Source: Calidifontibacillus erzurumensis (GTDB lineage: Bacteria; Bacillota; Bacilli; Bacillales; Bacillaceae_J). From it: DNA of 64,000 nt. The DNA lies in the NCBI RefSeq assembly GCF_013303125.1, contig NZ_JABTTE010000022.1:1-64000 (forward strand), written 5' to 3'. A program made the position numbers and the translations under genes. Below the pieces are notes generated by a model. The model had not been told where the DNA came from and ran no database searches. It saw nothing but the letters and a program-made list of their open reading frames with translations. Below, piece after piece: positions 1 through 8,907 of this stretch; position 1 is the first letter of the stretch; every line of letters begins with the position of its first letter.

Positions 1-162
1 AATTAATTTTTGATTTAATTGTGAAAGAAATTACTTAATATCAGTGTAAAACCTCTGTACTAAAATTTAAAGTATTTTTTAGATTGGATTGTAATTAACA
101 TTTTAATATGATAGTATATCCTATATATTGACAATAAATAACCGAATAACACAAAATATAGT

Positions 163-524
163 ACTTAAAGTTATGGTGGTATTTTAATACCTTAAAAGGG
201 AATTCAGTGAGAATCTGAAGCTGCCCCCGCAACTGTAAGTGTGGACGAACTAGCAATCCACTGTATCGCTTGCTTGCTGAAAGGTGACGATATGGGAAGG
301 GCTATAGTAGGGTGAAGCACGAGCCAGGAGACCTGCCATAACTTGAAGTTTCTATTCTTCGGGGTGTAAGAAGCAGAAACGATAGGAAAACTATAAGTGT
401 GCTGCTTAAGAGTGACTTGGCTTTAATTTGTAAAATGACCATTTTTTTTACATAACAAGTCACGATTATACACTTTTTTCTGTCGTTTTTTGCCGTCTAT
501 TCCCCGAGAATAGACGGTTTTTTT
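163..524 (+). promoter_or_regulatory. Cobalamin (B12) riboswitch with terminator-type expression platform
   Basis: The conserved cobalamin aptamer core is readable, including the ctgcccccgcaactgt segment near 221-238 and the B12 box gagccaggagacctgcc near 321-337. The closing P1 helix is visible as acttaaagttat (163-174) pairing with ataacttgaagt (338-349). Downstream, 352-364 (ctattcttcgggg) can pair with 502-513 (ccccgagaatag) as an antiterminator. The same 352-364 segment can instead fold into a local P13-like hairpin (352-384), which would release the terminator at 493-524. Inference: bound cobalamin switches off the downstream class Ib ribonucleotide reductase operon. Such control is known in bacteria that also carry a B12-dependent class II reductase. 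Confidence 0.93.
493..524 (+). terminator. Riboswitch-controlled intrinsic terminator
   Basis: A perfect 10-bp stem (ccgtctattc / gaatagacgg, 493-502 and 508-517) with a 5-nt loop is followed by seven T residues. It lies between the cobalamin aptamer and nrdE. The 3' half of the stem overlaps the segment that pairs with 352-364, so terminator and antiterminator are mutually exclusive. Confidence 0.9.
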
Positions 525-549
525 GTTGATTATTAGAGGAGGAATGCAA

Positions 550-2784
550 ATGCAAACAATTCATGATGTTAGCCAAGAGCAAATGATGACGTTTATCGAT
601 CGTATTTCTGTTGGTCTAAATCTCCAAATTGAAGAATATAAGCAAAAAATTATGAACGCTGGGGTTACAAACCACCTGGATGAAAAAAATGTAGATTTAT
701 TAATCAAGCACGTCCTTGAAAACATCGACGAGGCAAATACGGAATGGACTTATCTAGCAGCAAGAATTTATTTACACAATCTCTATCTTAAAGCAGCAGA
801 GAACAGGAGTTATGCATCTAGCAATGAATATGGCTCATTTTATGAGTTAATACAGCTACTAACAGAAAAAGGGGTTTATACAGAAAATCTATTAAAGAAA
901 TATTCAAGAGAAGAAATAGAACATTTTGGTAAAGTAATTCAACCAGAACGAGATCAAGTGTTTACTTATCCAGCAATTTTAACATTAGCTACACGTTATT
1001 TAGCTACGGATTATGATAAGAATATTTACGAGTTACCACAGGAACGTTGGATGATTATTGCGATGCACTTAATGCAGGATGAAAGTTTGGCAACAAGAAC
1101 GACACATGTTGAAGAGGCTTACTGGGCATTAAGTAATCTGTATATGACGGTAGCAACACCGACACTGGCTAATGCCGGAAAAACCCACGGGCAATTATCT
1201 AGTTGTTTTATTGACACAGTAAACGATAGTTTACAAGGTATATATGATAGTAATAGTGATATAGCTCAGCTTTCCAAAAATGGTGGCGGCATCGGTGTTT
1301 ATATGGGGAAAATTCGTGCAAGAGGTAGCTCGATAAGAGGTTATAAAGGCATGTCCAGCGGTGTTGTTCCGTGGATAAAGCAATTAAATAATACAGCTGT
1401 TAGTGTTGATCAGCTAGGAACAAGAAAAGGTGCCATCAGTGTTTATTTAGATGTATGGCATCGTGATATAGAAGATTTTCTTGATTTAAAATTAAATAAT
1501 GGTGATGACCGGCTACGTGCACACGATATATATACCGGGGTTTGTATACCGGATTATTTTATGGAACAGGTAGAAAAGCGTGGAGATTGGTATTTATTTG
1601 ACCCAAATGAAGTAAAAGAAGTGATGGGGTATTCTTTGGAAGACTTTTATGATGAAGAGAAGGGCGATGGCCAGTGGCGTAAAAAGTATAAGGAATGTAT
1701 CAATGCCAATCTATCGTCTAAAAAGAAAGTCCCTGCAATAGAGATTATGAAGCGGATTATGCGCTCCCAGTTAGAAACGGGTTCTCCGTTTATGTTTTAC
1801 CGTGATGAAGTGAATAGGCAAAATGCAAACGCACATCAAGGGATTATTTATTGTACGAATTTATGTACTGAAATTACGCAAAATCAATCGCCAACAGAAT
1901 TTATAGAGGAATATATAGAAAATGAAAATATAATCGTCAAAAAATATAAAACTGGTGATTTTGTTGTATGTAATTTAAGTTCAATAAATCTAGGACGGGC
2001 CGTACCAGATGGTGTATTAGAACGATTAATAAAAATTCAGGTCCGCATGCTTGATAATATAATAGATATTAATACACTTCCGATCAAACAAGCGGAAATA
2101 ACGAATAAAAAATATCGTGCAATCGGACTAGGTACATTTGGTTGGCATCATTTATTAGCTTTAAAAAATATTGAATGGGAATCAGAGGCCGCTGTTCAAT
2201 ATGCTGATGAACTTTATGAAAAAATAGCGTTTTACACGATTAAAAGTAGTATGGAACTAAGTAAGGAGAAGGGGAGCTATCCATTATTTGAAGGAAGTAA
2301 ATGGAGTACAGGGGCCTATTTTAGCAATAAAGGTTACTCAGATGAAAATTGGATGAAGCTCCAAAAGGATGTTCAAAAATACGGTATTCGTAATGGCTAC
2401 CTTATGGCAATCGCACCGAATGCAACAACTTCAATTATTGCGGGGTCTACGGCAAGTATTGATCCGATTTTTAAACCTTTCTATATTGAAGAGAAAAAAG
2501 ATTATCGTATTCCGACAACAGCACCGGACTTAAACCATCGAACTTACAATATTTATCGTCGCTCTGCCTATATAGTGGACCAAAGATGGTCGGTTAGACA
2601 AAATGCTGCCCGACAAAAACATATTGATCAAAGCATTTCTTTCAATTTTTACGTACCAAATACAATTCGGGCTTCTGTATTACTTGACCTTCATTTTCAA
2701 GCCTGGAGGGAAGGGTTAAAAACGACCTATTACGTTCGTTCGACTTCTAGTGATATCGAAGAATGTGAGTGGTGTCAAAGTTGA
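550..2784 (+). CDS. nrdE: Ribonucleoside-diphosphate reductase, large (alpha) subunit
   Basis: This is the catalytic subunit of class I ribonucleotide reductase, which reduces ribonucleoside diphosphates to deoxyribonucleotides. About 744 residues. The redox pair is seen at C219 (LSSCF) and C474 (VVCNLSS). The N-L-C-T-E active-site segment gives N437, C439 and E441, the latter carrying the thiyl radical machinery. The C-terminal shuttle cysteines are C739 and C742 (CEWCQS). The ATG at 550 is chosen because GAGGAGG at 536-542 sits 7 nt before it; an in-frame ATG at 544 is too close, and an in-frame TTG at 523 lies inside the terminator tail. It is first in an operon with a flavodoxin and nrdF, behind a cobalamin riboswitch. 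The flavodoxin partner suggests subclass Ib, but it is slightly longer than B. subtilis NrdE, so the subclass is not certain. Confidence 0.95.
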   Translation: MQTIHDVSQEQMMTFIDRISVGLNLQIEEYKQKIMNAGVTNHLDEKNVDLLIKHVLENIDEANTEWTYLAARIYLHNLYLKAAENRSYASSNEYGSFYELIQLLTEKGVYTENLLKKYSREEIEHFGKVIQPERDQVFTYPAILTLATRYLATDYDKNIYELPQERWMIIAMHLMQDESLATRTTHVEEAYWALSNLYMTVATPTLANAGKTHGQLSSCFIDTVNDSLQGIYDSNSDIAQLSKNGGGIGVYMGKIRARGSSIRGYKGMSSGVVPWIKQLNNTAVSVDQLGTRKGAISVYLDVWHRDIEDFLDLKLNNGDDRLRAHDIYTGVCIPDYFMEQVEKRGDWYLFDPNEVKEVMGYSLEDFYDEEKGDGQWRKKYKECINANLSSKKKVPAIEIMKRIMRSQLETGSPFMFYRDEVNRQNANAHQGIIYCTNLCTEITQNQSPTEFIEEYIENENIIVKKYKTGDFVVCNLSSINLGRAVPDGVLERLIKIQVRMLDNIIDINTLPIKQAEITNKKYRAIGLGTFGWHHLLALKNIEWESEAAVQYADELYEKIAFYTIKSSMELSKEKGSYPLFEGSKWSTGAYFSNKGYSDENWMKLQKDVQKYGIRNGYLMAIAPNATTSIIAGSTASIDPIFKPFYIEEKKDYRIPTTAPDLNHRTYNIYRRSAYIVDQRWSVRQNAARQKHIDQSISFNFYVPNTIRASVLLDLHFQAWREGLKTTYYVRSTSSDIEECEWCQS

Positions 2785-3215
2785 ATGCTGTAATTGCATA
2801 TTTGTCATACAGTGGAAACACTAAGGAAGTTGCCGAGATTATTGAAAGGGAATTACGAGGTGAAAATTTTGAAGTTGACATGCATCGTATTGGCGTCGAT
2901 CTTCCGATTGATCCAAAAAACTATGATGTCATTTTTATCGGGACATTTACATGGGCAAAGGGAGCTACCCCTGAAGAAGTAAAGGATTTTCTTTGGGAAA
3001 TAGGGTATAAACCTGATAATGTTGCGGTGTTTGGGACGGGTGAAACCCAATTTGGCGGAGATGAATTGTTTTGTTTGGCAGCTGTGAAATTGGCAAAGTT
3101 TTATAACAGTCGTTGGGAGCCACTAAAAATTGAGCAATCTCCAAGAGGAAGTCAGGAGAAATTAGTAAAAAAATGGATTAAAGGAGTTATAAAAGATGTC
3201 ACAGTACTTACTTGA
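2781..3215 (+). CDS. Flavodoxin of the ribonucleotide reductase operon (NrdI-like role)
   Basis: A short flavodoxin of about 144 residues. The FMN phosphate-binding loop is visible near the N-terminus as LSYSGNTKEV, followed by the flavodoxin-type FIGTFTWAKG and FGTGETQFGG segments. In class Ib systems the flavodoxin NrdI reduces oxygen to the oxidant that assembles the radical cofactor of NrdF. The position between nrdE and nrdF suggests that job, although this protein looks more like an ordinary flavodoxin than canonical NrdI. The TTG at 2781 overlaps the nrdE stop (TTGA) and places the beta-strand start where flavodoxins begin; in-frame GTG codons at 2769 and 2772 are alternatives. The 3' end overlaps nrdF by 20 nt, so the genes are probably translationally coupled. 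Confidence 0.85.
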   Translation: MNAVIAYLSYSGNTKEVAEIIERELRGENFEVDMHRIGVDLPIDPKNYDVIFIGTFTWAKGATPEEVKDFLWEIGYKPDNVAVFGTGETQFGGDELFCLAAVKLAKFYNSRWEPLKIEQSPRGSQEKLVKKWIKGVIKDVTVLT

Positions 3216-4239
3216 AAAAGTGAAAACATTAGATCCAATCAATCCAAACCGAGCAACTGCGCTTTTTGGTGGAAAATCCAGTGGGATTTTAAATTGGAAT
3301 GATATTGCGTATCCGCACTGGTATAAAGCTTATAAAAGGCTATTGGCAAATTTTTGGCAGTCGGATGAAGTAAATATGTCGAGTGATGTGAAGCAATTTC
3401 CGATGCTTTCGGATAAGGAACAAGAAACATATTTAAAAGTAATTAGTTTGTTGGCCACTTTGGATTCTTCACAGACAAGGACAATTTTACTGACTTCATT
3501 ATATGCAACGGACCCTTCTGTACAATCGATTTTGGCTGTTATTGCACAACAAGAAGCAGTACACAACGAGAGCTATTCTTATATATTATCATCTGTCGTA
3601 CCATTAGATAAACAGAATGAAGCCTTTGAGATTGGCAGAAAAGATCCGGTTTTACTGAAACGTAATCAGGAGATTATGAATCAATATAACCAATTTGTCG
3701 AAGAACCAACTATTGAAAATATAATAAAAATATTAGTATATTCGACACTTTTAGAAGGGTTATTCTTCTATTCCGGTTTTGCTTTCTTTTACAATTTGGC
3801 AAGGCAAAATAAAATGGTTGGAACTTCTACAATGATTAGTTACATCAATCGGGATGAATTGGAACACGGGCGTTATATTTCAGAATTAATTCGGTCAACT
3901 TTGGCTGAAAATCCCGAGTACAATACAAAATCCTTCACGGATTGGGTATATGAACATTTTCAGAAGTCAGTAGATTTGGAAATTGAATGGTCCCACTATG
4001 TATTAAATGGTGTAGAAGGTATAGATTTAGAGGAAATGGAAGGCTTTATTAAATACAGGGCGAATAAAATGTTACGAATGATTGGCTTGAGTGAAATTTA
4101 CCCTGAACATGTAAATAATCCAATGAAATGGATTCGGGCTTATGTAGATAACTTTGATGGAACGAAAACTGATTTCTTTGAACAAAGGAATCGTCAATAT
4201 ACAAAGGTAACCGATTTGAATGGGTTTGATGATTTATAA
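3196..4239 (+). CDS. nrdF: Ribonucleoside-diphosphate reductase, small (beta) subunit
   Basis: The radical-generating subunit of class I ribonucleotide reductase, 347 residues. All expected metal ligands are visible: D90 (LDSSQTR), E120 and H123 (QEAVHNE), E187 (LLEGLF), E221 and H224 (DELEH). The radical tyrosine is at Y127, four residues after H123. It therefore looks catalytically complete, of the tyrosyl-radical (dimetal) type. The start follows a clear AAAGGAG and overlaps the flavodoxin gene. It is last in the operon, followed by a strong hairpin terminator at 4306-4354. Confidence 0.95.
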   Translation: MSQYLLEKVKTLDPINPNRATALFGGKSSGILNWNDIAYPHWYKAYKRLLANFWQSDEVNMSSDVKQFPMLSDKEQETYLKVISLLATLDSSQTRTILLTSLYATDPSVQSILAVIAQQEAVHNESYSYILSSVVPLDKQNEAFEIGRKDPVLLKRNQEIMNQYNQFVEEPTIENIIKILVYSTLLEGLFFYSGFAFFYNLARQNKMVGTSTMISYINRDELEHGRYISELIRSTLAENPEYNTKSFTDWVYEHFQKSVDLEIEWSHYVLNGVEGIDLEEMEGFIKYRANKMLRMIGLSEIYPEHVNNPMKWIRAYVDNFDGTKTDFFEQRNRQYTKVTDLNGFDDL

Positions 4240-4305
4240 TTTATTGTTTTAAAAAAAAGAGAAACATAGCATTTGCAAGCGATGTGTATAAAGTGTCTTG
4301 AGAAA

Positions 4306-4354
4306 AAGCTAGGGAGCTACTGAAGTTTAGTAGTAGGCTCCCTAGCTTATTTTT
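4306..4354. terminator. Bidirectional terminator between nrdF and nrdG
   Basis: A long inverted repeat (aagctagggagc-tact / agta-gctccctagctt, 4306-4348) has a T-rich tail on the + strand and an A-rich 5' flank. It can serve both the nrd operon and the convergent nrdG gene. Confidence 0.8.
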
Positions 4355-4403
4355 CATTTAGTCTGAGATGTATAAAATGTAGAAAACTTCCTGCTAATTT
4401 TTT

Positions 4404-4898
4404 CTAGATATATTGACCGTCTTTCCATAGAATTGTTATCCCTTCTTTTATACTTCTTTGTACATCAATAATTCGCTGATTGGACGAACCTCTAAACATG
4501 ATTTGTAAATTCTTTTTGGATAATTCAAATCTTCCATCTACAAGAACATCAAGATTCCGTAATATCTCTTTTTTAGAATCAGGTATTTCTTCAAATACAT
4601 AACCAGTATATAACCATATATTTTTTCTCGTTTTAACTTTAATTTCTTTAACTAGCATTAACGTATCCTCATATTGGAATGTAAGACTATCTCCGCCACT
4701 AATTGTTACATCGGCTATTGAATTATCTTCTATAATATTTATTAATTCATTTATGCTATATTCTATTCCATTGTTGACATTCCAAGAAGATGGGTTGTGA
4801 CAACCTTCGCAATAATGGCTGCATCCTGATACATAAATAACAGTGCGTATACCGTTCCCATTATCCGTACAGTCGGTGTCAATCTTCATAATTTTCAT
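4404..4898 (-). CDS. nrdG: Anaerobic ribonucleotide reductase activating protein
   Basis: A radical SAM activase that installs the glycyl radical on class III ribonucleotide reductase NrdD. 164 residues, usual for the family. The 4Fe-4S motif C26xxxC30xxC33 (GCSHYCEGC) is intact, with the TISGGD segment near residues 84-90 that contacts SAM in this family. Its ATG overlaps the stop of the preceding nrdD remnant (ATGA), the usual nrdDG arrangement. The partner nrdD is truncated here, so unless a full copy exists elsewhere this activase has no substrate. Confidence 0.93.
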   Translation of the reverse strand: MKIMKIDTDCTDNGNGIRTVIYVSGCSHYCEGCHNPSSWNVNNGIEYSINELINIIEDNSIADVTISGGDSLTFQYEDTLMLVKEIKVKTRKNIWLYTGYVFEEIPDSKKEILRNLDVLVDGRFELSKKNLQIMFRGSSNQRIIDVQRSIKEGITILWKDGQYI

Positions 4899-5194
4899 TG
4901 CTGTCCCCCGTGTTTTACTCTGTTTTTTTCTTCATTTCGTTTTGAACTATTCCATTTATCCATACTTCCTACTAAGTAACCCGTAATTCTTCTGATACGT
5001 TCCATTTTACGTTCTTCGTGATTATGACACTTTGGACATTCGTTGTATATAACACCGTTGTATCCACATTGAAGACAGCGATCAACTGGAACGTTAAAAC
5101 TGCCATAACCTATCCCGTTCTCTTTCATTGCTTTAACATAAGCCTCAAGTGCATCGATATTCTTAGAAGCTTTGGAAGTTTCAATAATTGTTGA
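4895..5194 (-). pseudogene. nrdD: C-terminal remnant of anaerobic ribonucleotide reductase NrdD
   Basis: Only the last roughly 100 codons of NrdD remain; the family is usually 600-750 residues. The retained part includes the zinc-binding cysteines (DRCLQCGYNG and NECPKCH) and the glycyl-radical loop RRITGYLVG. The frame is open upstream to a stop at 5195-5197, and no NrdD-like coding follows beyond it. An in-frame ATG at 5126-5128 would give 77 residues but lacks a convincing ribosome binding site. The overlap with nrdG is preserved, so this was once a normal nrdDG operon that lost its 5' part. Alternatives are a split enzyme or a 'spare-part' glycyl radical protein, both less likely. Confidence 0.85.
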
Positions 5195-5285
5195 TTAATA
5201 TATTGCAACTATAGAAGATGCAAACTTACAATTCCTTTGGAATATTTAATAATTTCAATATAAAATGCTTTAAATTTGGTAGAAA

Positions 5286-5328
5286 TACAAAAACCCCTAA
5301 GGACCCTGCTATACCCTAGGGGTTTCGT
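5286..5328 (-). terminator. Terminator of the M20 amidohydrolase gene
   Basis: On the minus strand aaacccctaggg pairs with ccttaggggttt and is followed by a T run. It lies just downstream of the amidohydrolase stop codon. Confidence 0.85.
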
Positions 5329-5353
5329 TCAACCTATTCGACCAACATTGATT

Positions 5354-6484
5354 TTACAATTTTGCTAACCCCTTAAACAGTTCAACACCCACTTCAATCA
5401 GTTCATCACGGAAGTCATACTCAGTCGTATGAATATGGGGATAATCTTCCCCATTTCCAATAAAACATAACGCACCTTTTGTTAATTTTGTATAATGTCC
5501 AAAATCTTCAGATGGTCGAAATGCTTCTTTCATTTCAACTAATTCCATTCCCTTATGTTTTGCAGCTAGACGAATTTTATCGGCACTTTCTTTATGATTA
5601 AGTGTTTCCGGGAACTCATCACAATACTCAAAACTTACTTTTAAACCAAATTGTTCTGCCTGTTCTATTGCAAACCTTTCAAGATTTTCTTGTAGTCTAT
5701 TTAACTCTTCTTCATAAAAAGCGCGTATCGTCATCCGAAGATCTCCTTTTGATGCAGCAAGACCAAAAGCTTTTTCACCTACATCAATTTGTACAACAGT
5801 GCAAAGGACAAGACCTTTGTTATTCTGAGGAGACGTAAATTTAGGTATTGCACCAAGAATATTGCCGATGGCAAAGGATGGATTGATCCCCGTTTCCGGC
5901 TGACTGGCATGGGCAGGAACCCCTTCGAAATGAATCGTCATCCCTTTAGACGCACACATGATCGTTCCATCTTTAAGTGCTACAGACTTATAAGGGAAAC
6001 CACTCATGTTATGGTAAGCATAAATTTCATCAATATTGTGTTCTTTAATGAACTCAACACATTGAATCGCACCATCTCCTGTTTCTTCAGCCGGTTGGAA
6101 GAGAAAAAAGATATTTTTATCTGCCCCTTCCTGATTGATTTCTAGCGCAAAAGCCGCTAATGTTGCTGCATGGCCATCATGACCACATTTGTGTGCTTTT
6201 CCAGGAAATTTTGAAGCCCAAGGCAGTTCGATGCCTTCGTCCATTGGAAGTGCATCAAAGTCTGCACGAAAAGCTATGTTTGGCTTATCTGCATCTGCCT
6301 TATATATCGCATAAAACCAATTCCCTTTATCTACTATTTCTAGATTTGTATTTGCTTTTATAAATTCCATTAAATGATTTTTAGTCCATACTTCTTCATT
6401 AGAAAGTTCAGGATGTTGATGCAATTCATGACGCAGTTTTTTTGCCAATTCATAATTTTGAACTTTCAAGGTAAACAGCCCCAC
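5354..6484 (-). CDS. M20 family metallopeptidase / amidohydrolase
   Basis: A zinc-dependent amidohydrolase of peptidase family M20 (N-acyl-amino-acid amidohydrolase type), 376 residues, cytosolic. Diagnostic motifs are HQHPELSNEE near residues 22-31, ADFDALPMDEG near 74-84, GHDGHAATLAAF with metal ligands near 99-110, QPAEETGDGA near 131-140, and the C-terminal HIHTTEYDFRD. Members remove acyl groups from amino acids or hydrolyse small amides; the substrate cannot be read from sequence. The start is uncertain: a GTG at 6484 gives the full length, and a TTG at 6469 (MKVQNYEL) is nearly as good. It is monocistronic, with its own terminator. Confidence 0.9.
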   Translation of the reverse strand: MGLFTLKVQNYELAKKLRHELHQHPELSNEEVWTKNHLMEFIKANTNLEIVDKGNWFYAIYKADADKPNIAFRADFDALPMDEGIELPWASKFPGKAHKCGHDGHAATLAAFALEINQEGADKNIFFLFQPAEETGDGAIQCVEFIKEHNIDEIYAYHNMSGFPYKSVALKDGTIMCASKGMTIHFEGVPAHASQPETGINPSFAIGNILGAIPKFTSPQNNKGLVLCTVVQIDVGEKAFGLAASKGDLRMTIRAFYEEELNRLQENLERFAIEQAEQFGLKVSFEYCDEFPETLNHKESADKIRLAAKHKGMELVEMKEAFRPSEDFGHYTKLTKGALCFIGNGEDYPHIHTTEYDFRDELIEVGVELFKGLAKL

Positions 6485-6904
6485 TTTCTATGCTTTCGAA
6501 GATACTTGTTGGATAATAAAACTGTTCACTACAATAACCCATGCAGGTATTCCTTAATGAATTTCTTTTTCATCATCAACTCCAAGTATGCTATATTGTT
6601 CATTTTTATTTTTCTCCTCTAATTATAACGTTTTAGAAAGGCCATCAGCTTCTTACTGAACAGATTTTTAGTTCCCATTTGATATTGAAATTTTCCCTTC
6701 TAAACAATTGGTATTGGAACCGGCAAATTTTAATATTCACTGATTTTGCTTTTTAAGCAAATATTATTTTTTATTTTTTTAACGGTATCACTTGTAAAAT
6801 TTTAACATATATAGTATAGTACATTACATCAGTAATGTACTATGTTAGTCAAGCATTGATCATAAAGTTTCAATACCATTACAAATTGGTCTGGAGGTGA
6901 GAGA
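6485..6904. other. Divergent intergenic region, amidohydrolase / GntR operon
   Basis: This AT-rich 420-bp spacer holds the promoters of two divergent units. On the minus strand a 24-codon ORF (6529-6603) follows a GAGGAG ribosome binding site and ends 45 nt before the amidohydrolase start; it could be a leader peptide, but nothing else supports it. Near 6831-6845 acatcagtaatgt repeats part of the preceding acattac sequence as an imperfect palindrome. That would suit a GntR (YtrA-type) operator ahead of the regulator gene. Confidence 0.35.
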
Positions 6905-7300
6905 TTGATCATTAATAACGATGGTACAACACCGATTTATATACAAATTGCCCATTGGTTAGAAACAGAGATATTAATAGGAAATATAAAGAAAAATGAA
7001 AAGGTTTATTCACAATATCAGTTGGCAGAAATGTTCAATATTAACCCGGCAACAGCAGCAAAAGGCTTAAATTTACTAGCGGATGAACAAATCGTTTATA
7101 AAAAACGTGGACTTGGTATGTTTGTCACTGAGAATGCGCAAGAAATTATCCTTACCAAACGAAAGGAACAAACATTGAAAAAGTTGGTACTGGAACTTGT
7201 AGCCGAGGCAAAAAGGCTTCATGTTAGTCAAAGCGATTTAATTGAAATGATAAAAGAAGCTAGTACAAAAGGAGATGATAGAGAGAATGACAGTCATTGA
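6905..7300 (+). CDS. GntR family transcriptional regulator (YtrA subfamily)
   Basis: 131 residues: an N-terminal winged helix-turn-helix (GTTPIYIQIAHWLE near 8-21, then YSQYQLAEMFNINPATAAKG as the recognition segment) and only a short helical tail. This is the layout of the small YtrA subfamily, which lacks a full effector domain. YtrA-type proteins usually repress the ABC-transporter operon they head. Start TTG at 6905 behind GGAGGTGAG. The 3' end overlaps the ATP-binding protein gene, so it is the first gene of a four-gene operon and probably autoregulates it. Confidence 0.9.
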   Translation: MIINNDGTTPIYIQIAHWLETEILIGNIKKNEKVYSQYQLAEMFNINPATAAKGLNLLADEQIVYKKRGLGMFVTENAQEIILTKRKEQTLKKLVLELVAEAKRLHVSQSDLIEMIKEASTKGDDRENDSH

Positions 7301-8189
7301 ATGTAGGGAGCTTACGAAATCATATCGAAAAAAGCATGCGTTGCACAACCTAACATTTTCGATTGAGAGAAATACAATTACAGGTTTAATTGGACGAAAT
7401 GGTGCAGGAAAAACTACACTTTTAAAAATAATTGCCGGTTTCTATAAGCAAACATCTGGTGAGATACTGGTTTTCGGAGAAAAACCTTTTAACAATCTTA
7501 AAGTATCACAAAATATGATTTTTATTGATGATCAAATAATCTTTCCTCCTGCTTTAAGCTTGAGTGATATTTTAGTAGAAGCTGGCCGATTTTACCCAAA
7601 TTGGGACATGACCATTGCAAAGGGGCTCTTTGACTATTTTTCGTTAGACCCGAAGCAATACCATCAGAATTTGTCAAAAGGAATGAAAAGCACATTTAAT
7701 GCAATTATTGGTATCGCTGCCCGTGTCCCATTAACCATTTTCGATGAGCCAACAACTGGTATGGATGCGGCTGTTCGTAAAGATTTTTATCGGGCCTTAC
7801 TGAAAGACTATTTAGAGCATCCAAGGACCATTCTATTATCGAGCCACCATTTAAATGAAGTCGAAGACCTGTTAGAACATATATTGCTAATTGATGAAGG
7901 AGAAAAACGTCTTCATATGACTGTTGATGATTTAAAACAATATGCCATTGCTGTCAGTGGACCCGAGAACCTAATTGACGAATGGGCACTTGGGAAAGAA
8001 ATCCTTTATAAAAAGCAAGTTGGAGCATACGGAAAGTATGTTGTCTTGAAAAATGATTTTACGGATGAAATGTTGACGCAAGCAAAACAAAAAGGCTTAC
8101 AAATTACAGCTGTTTCCGCCGAGGATGTTTGTATGTATATGACCAATAAAAGGAAAGGTGGAGTCGATGATGTATTTAGCAAACGCTAA
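7287..8189 (+). CDS. ABC transporter, ATP-binding protein
   Basis: An ATPase of about 300 residues. Walker A is GRNGAGKTT near residues 34-42, the signature motif is LSKGMKST, Walker B is LTIFDEPTTGMD, and the switch histidine lies in LLSSHHLNEVEDL. The signature LSKGM differs from LSGGQ, as is common in YtrB/YhcH-like exporter ATPases. The ATG at 7287 is preferred for its family-like N-terminus; an in-frame ATG at 7275 abuts the AAAAGGAG site and is the alternative. It overlaps both neighbours. It probably powers the membrane protein encoded next, in a GntR-controlled export or stress-response system whose substrate is unknown. Confidence 0.9.
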   Translation: MTVIECRELTKSYRKKHALHNLTFSIERNTITGLIGRNGAGKTTLLKIIAGFYKQTSGEILVFGEKPFNNLKVSQNMIFIDDQIIFPPALSLSDILVEAGRFYPNWDMTIAKGLFDYFSLDPKQYHQNLSKGMKSTFNAIIGIAARVPLTIFDEPTTGMDAAVRKDFYRALLKDYLEHPRTILLSSHHLNEVEDLLEHILLIDEGEKRLHMTVDDLKQYAIAVSGPENLIDEWALGKEILYKKQVGAYGKYVVLKNDFTDEMLTQAKQKGLQITAVSAEDVCMYMTNKRKGGVDDVFSKR

Positions 8190-8907
8190 TAGTAGTGAAA
8201 TCGTTAAAAGGCAATATTTTTTTAAACTACGTGCTTTTATCGGTTCGTTTGTAGCGTTGATGTTTGTCCAGTGGATGGCTTTAGGATTAACCATTCTTAG
8301 TGGAAGTGGAATGATGGCGACCTCCTCCGGAGACCTTTCGATCAAAGTGACTTATTTCGACGGGAATTCCTTAATCATGTTTACACTCATGTGGGCTTTT
8401 GTAACCGGAATTACCCTTACAACAAAACAAGCAAGATATGGTGACTTTGCTTTTGTGACGAACCGATTCACAAGCAATTTATCAAATATAGCTTTTTTAC
8501 TGACAGCCAGTTTAATTGCCGGTGTAACTTCGATGATGGCAAGTAATTTAGTAAGGGTAATTAAAATTTTTTTTAGTAATACAGATATCTTTTTACAATA
8601 TTCATCTTCTATAACAATTTTTGAACTAACCATAGGCATTCTTGCGACAACTTTATATACAATCCTTATTGCTGCTATTGGTTATTTTATCGGAATGCTT
8701 GTACAGCTAAGCAAATTATTTATTATTATTTTTGCTGGTCTTTTTATTGCTTTACCAATAATTTTTGGAGTAACAATGGAAAATGTTTTATTTTTCTTTA
8801 ACAAAGAAACTTCCTTGTTCATATTTACGATAAAAGTGGTCATAACTAGTTTGGTCCTATTTGCTGGTGCCATTCTTATTTCAAACCGAATGGAGGTCAG
8901 ACGATGA
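8167..8907 (+). CDS. ABC transporter permease subunit
   Basis: An integral membrane protein of about 246 residues with six predicted hydrophobic segments, including FIGSFVALMFVQWMALG near the start and FAGLFIALPIIFG later. It has no soluble domain. Its place directly after a YtrB-like ATPase, with a 23-nt overlap, makes it the permease partner. ATG at 8167 follows AAAGGTGG. It has no detailed family signature that I can name. Confidence 0.78.
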   Translation: MMYLANANSSEIVKRQYFFKLRAFIGSFVALMFVQWMALGLTILSGSGMMATSSGDLSIKVTYFDGNSLIMFTLMWAFVTGITLTTKQARYGDFAFVTNRFTSNLSNIAFLLTASLIAGVTSMMASNLVRVIKIFFSNTDIFLQYSSSITIFELTIGILATTLYTILIAAIGYFIGMLVQLSKLFIIIFAGLFIALPIIFGVTMENVLFFFNKETSLFIFTIKVVITSLVLFAGAILISNRMEVRR

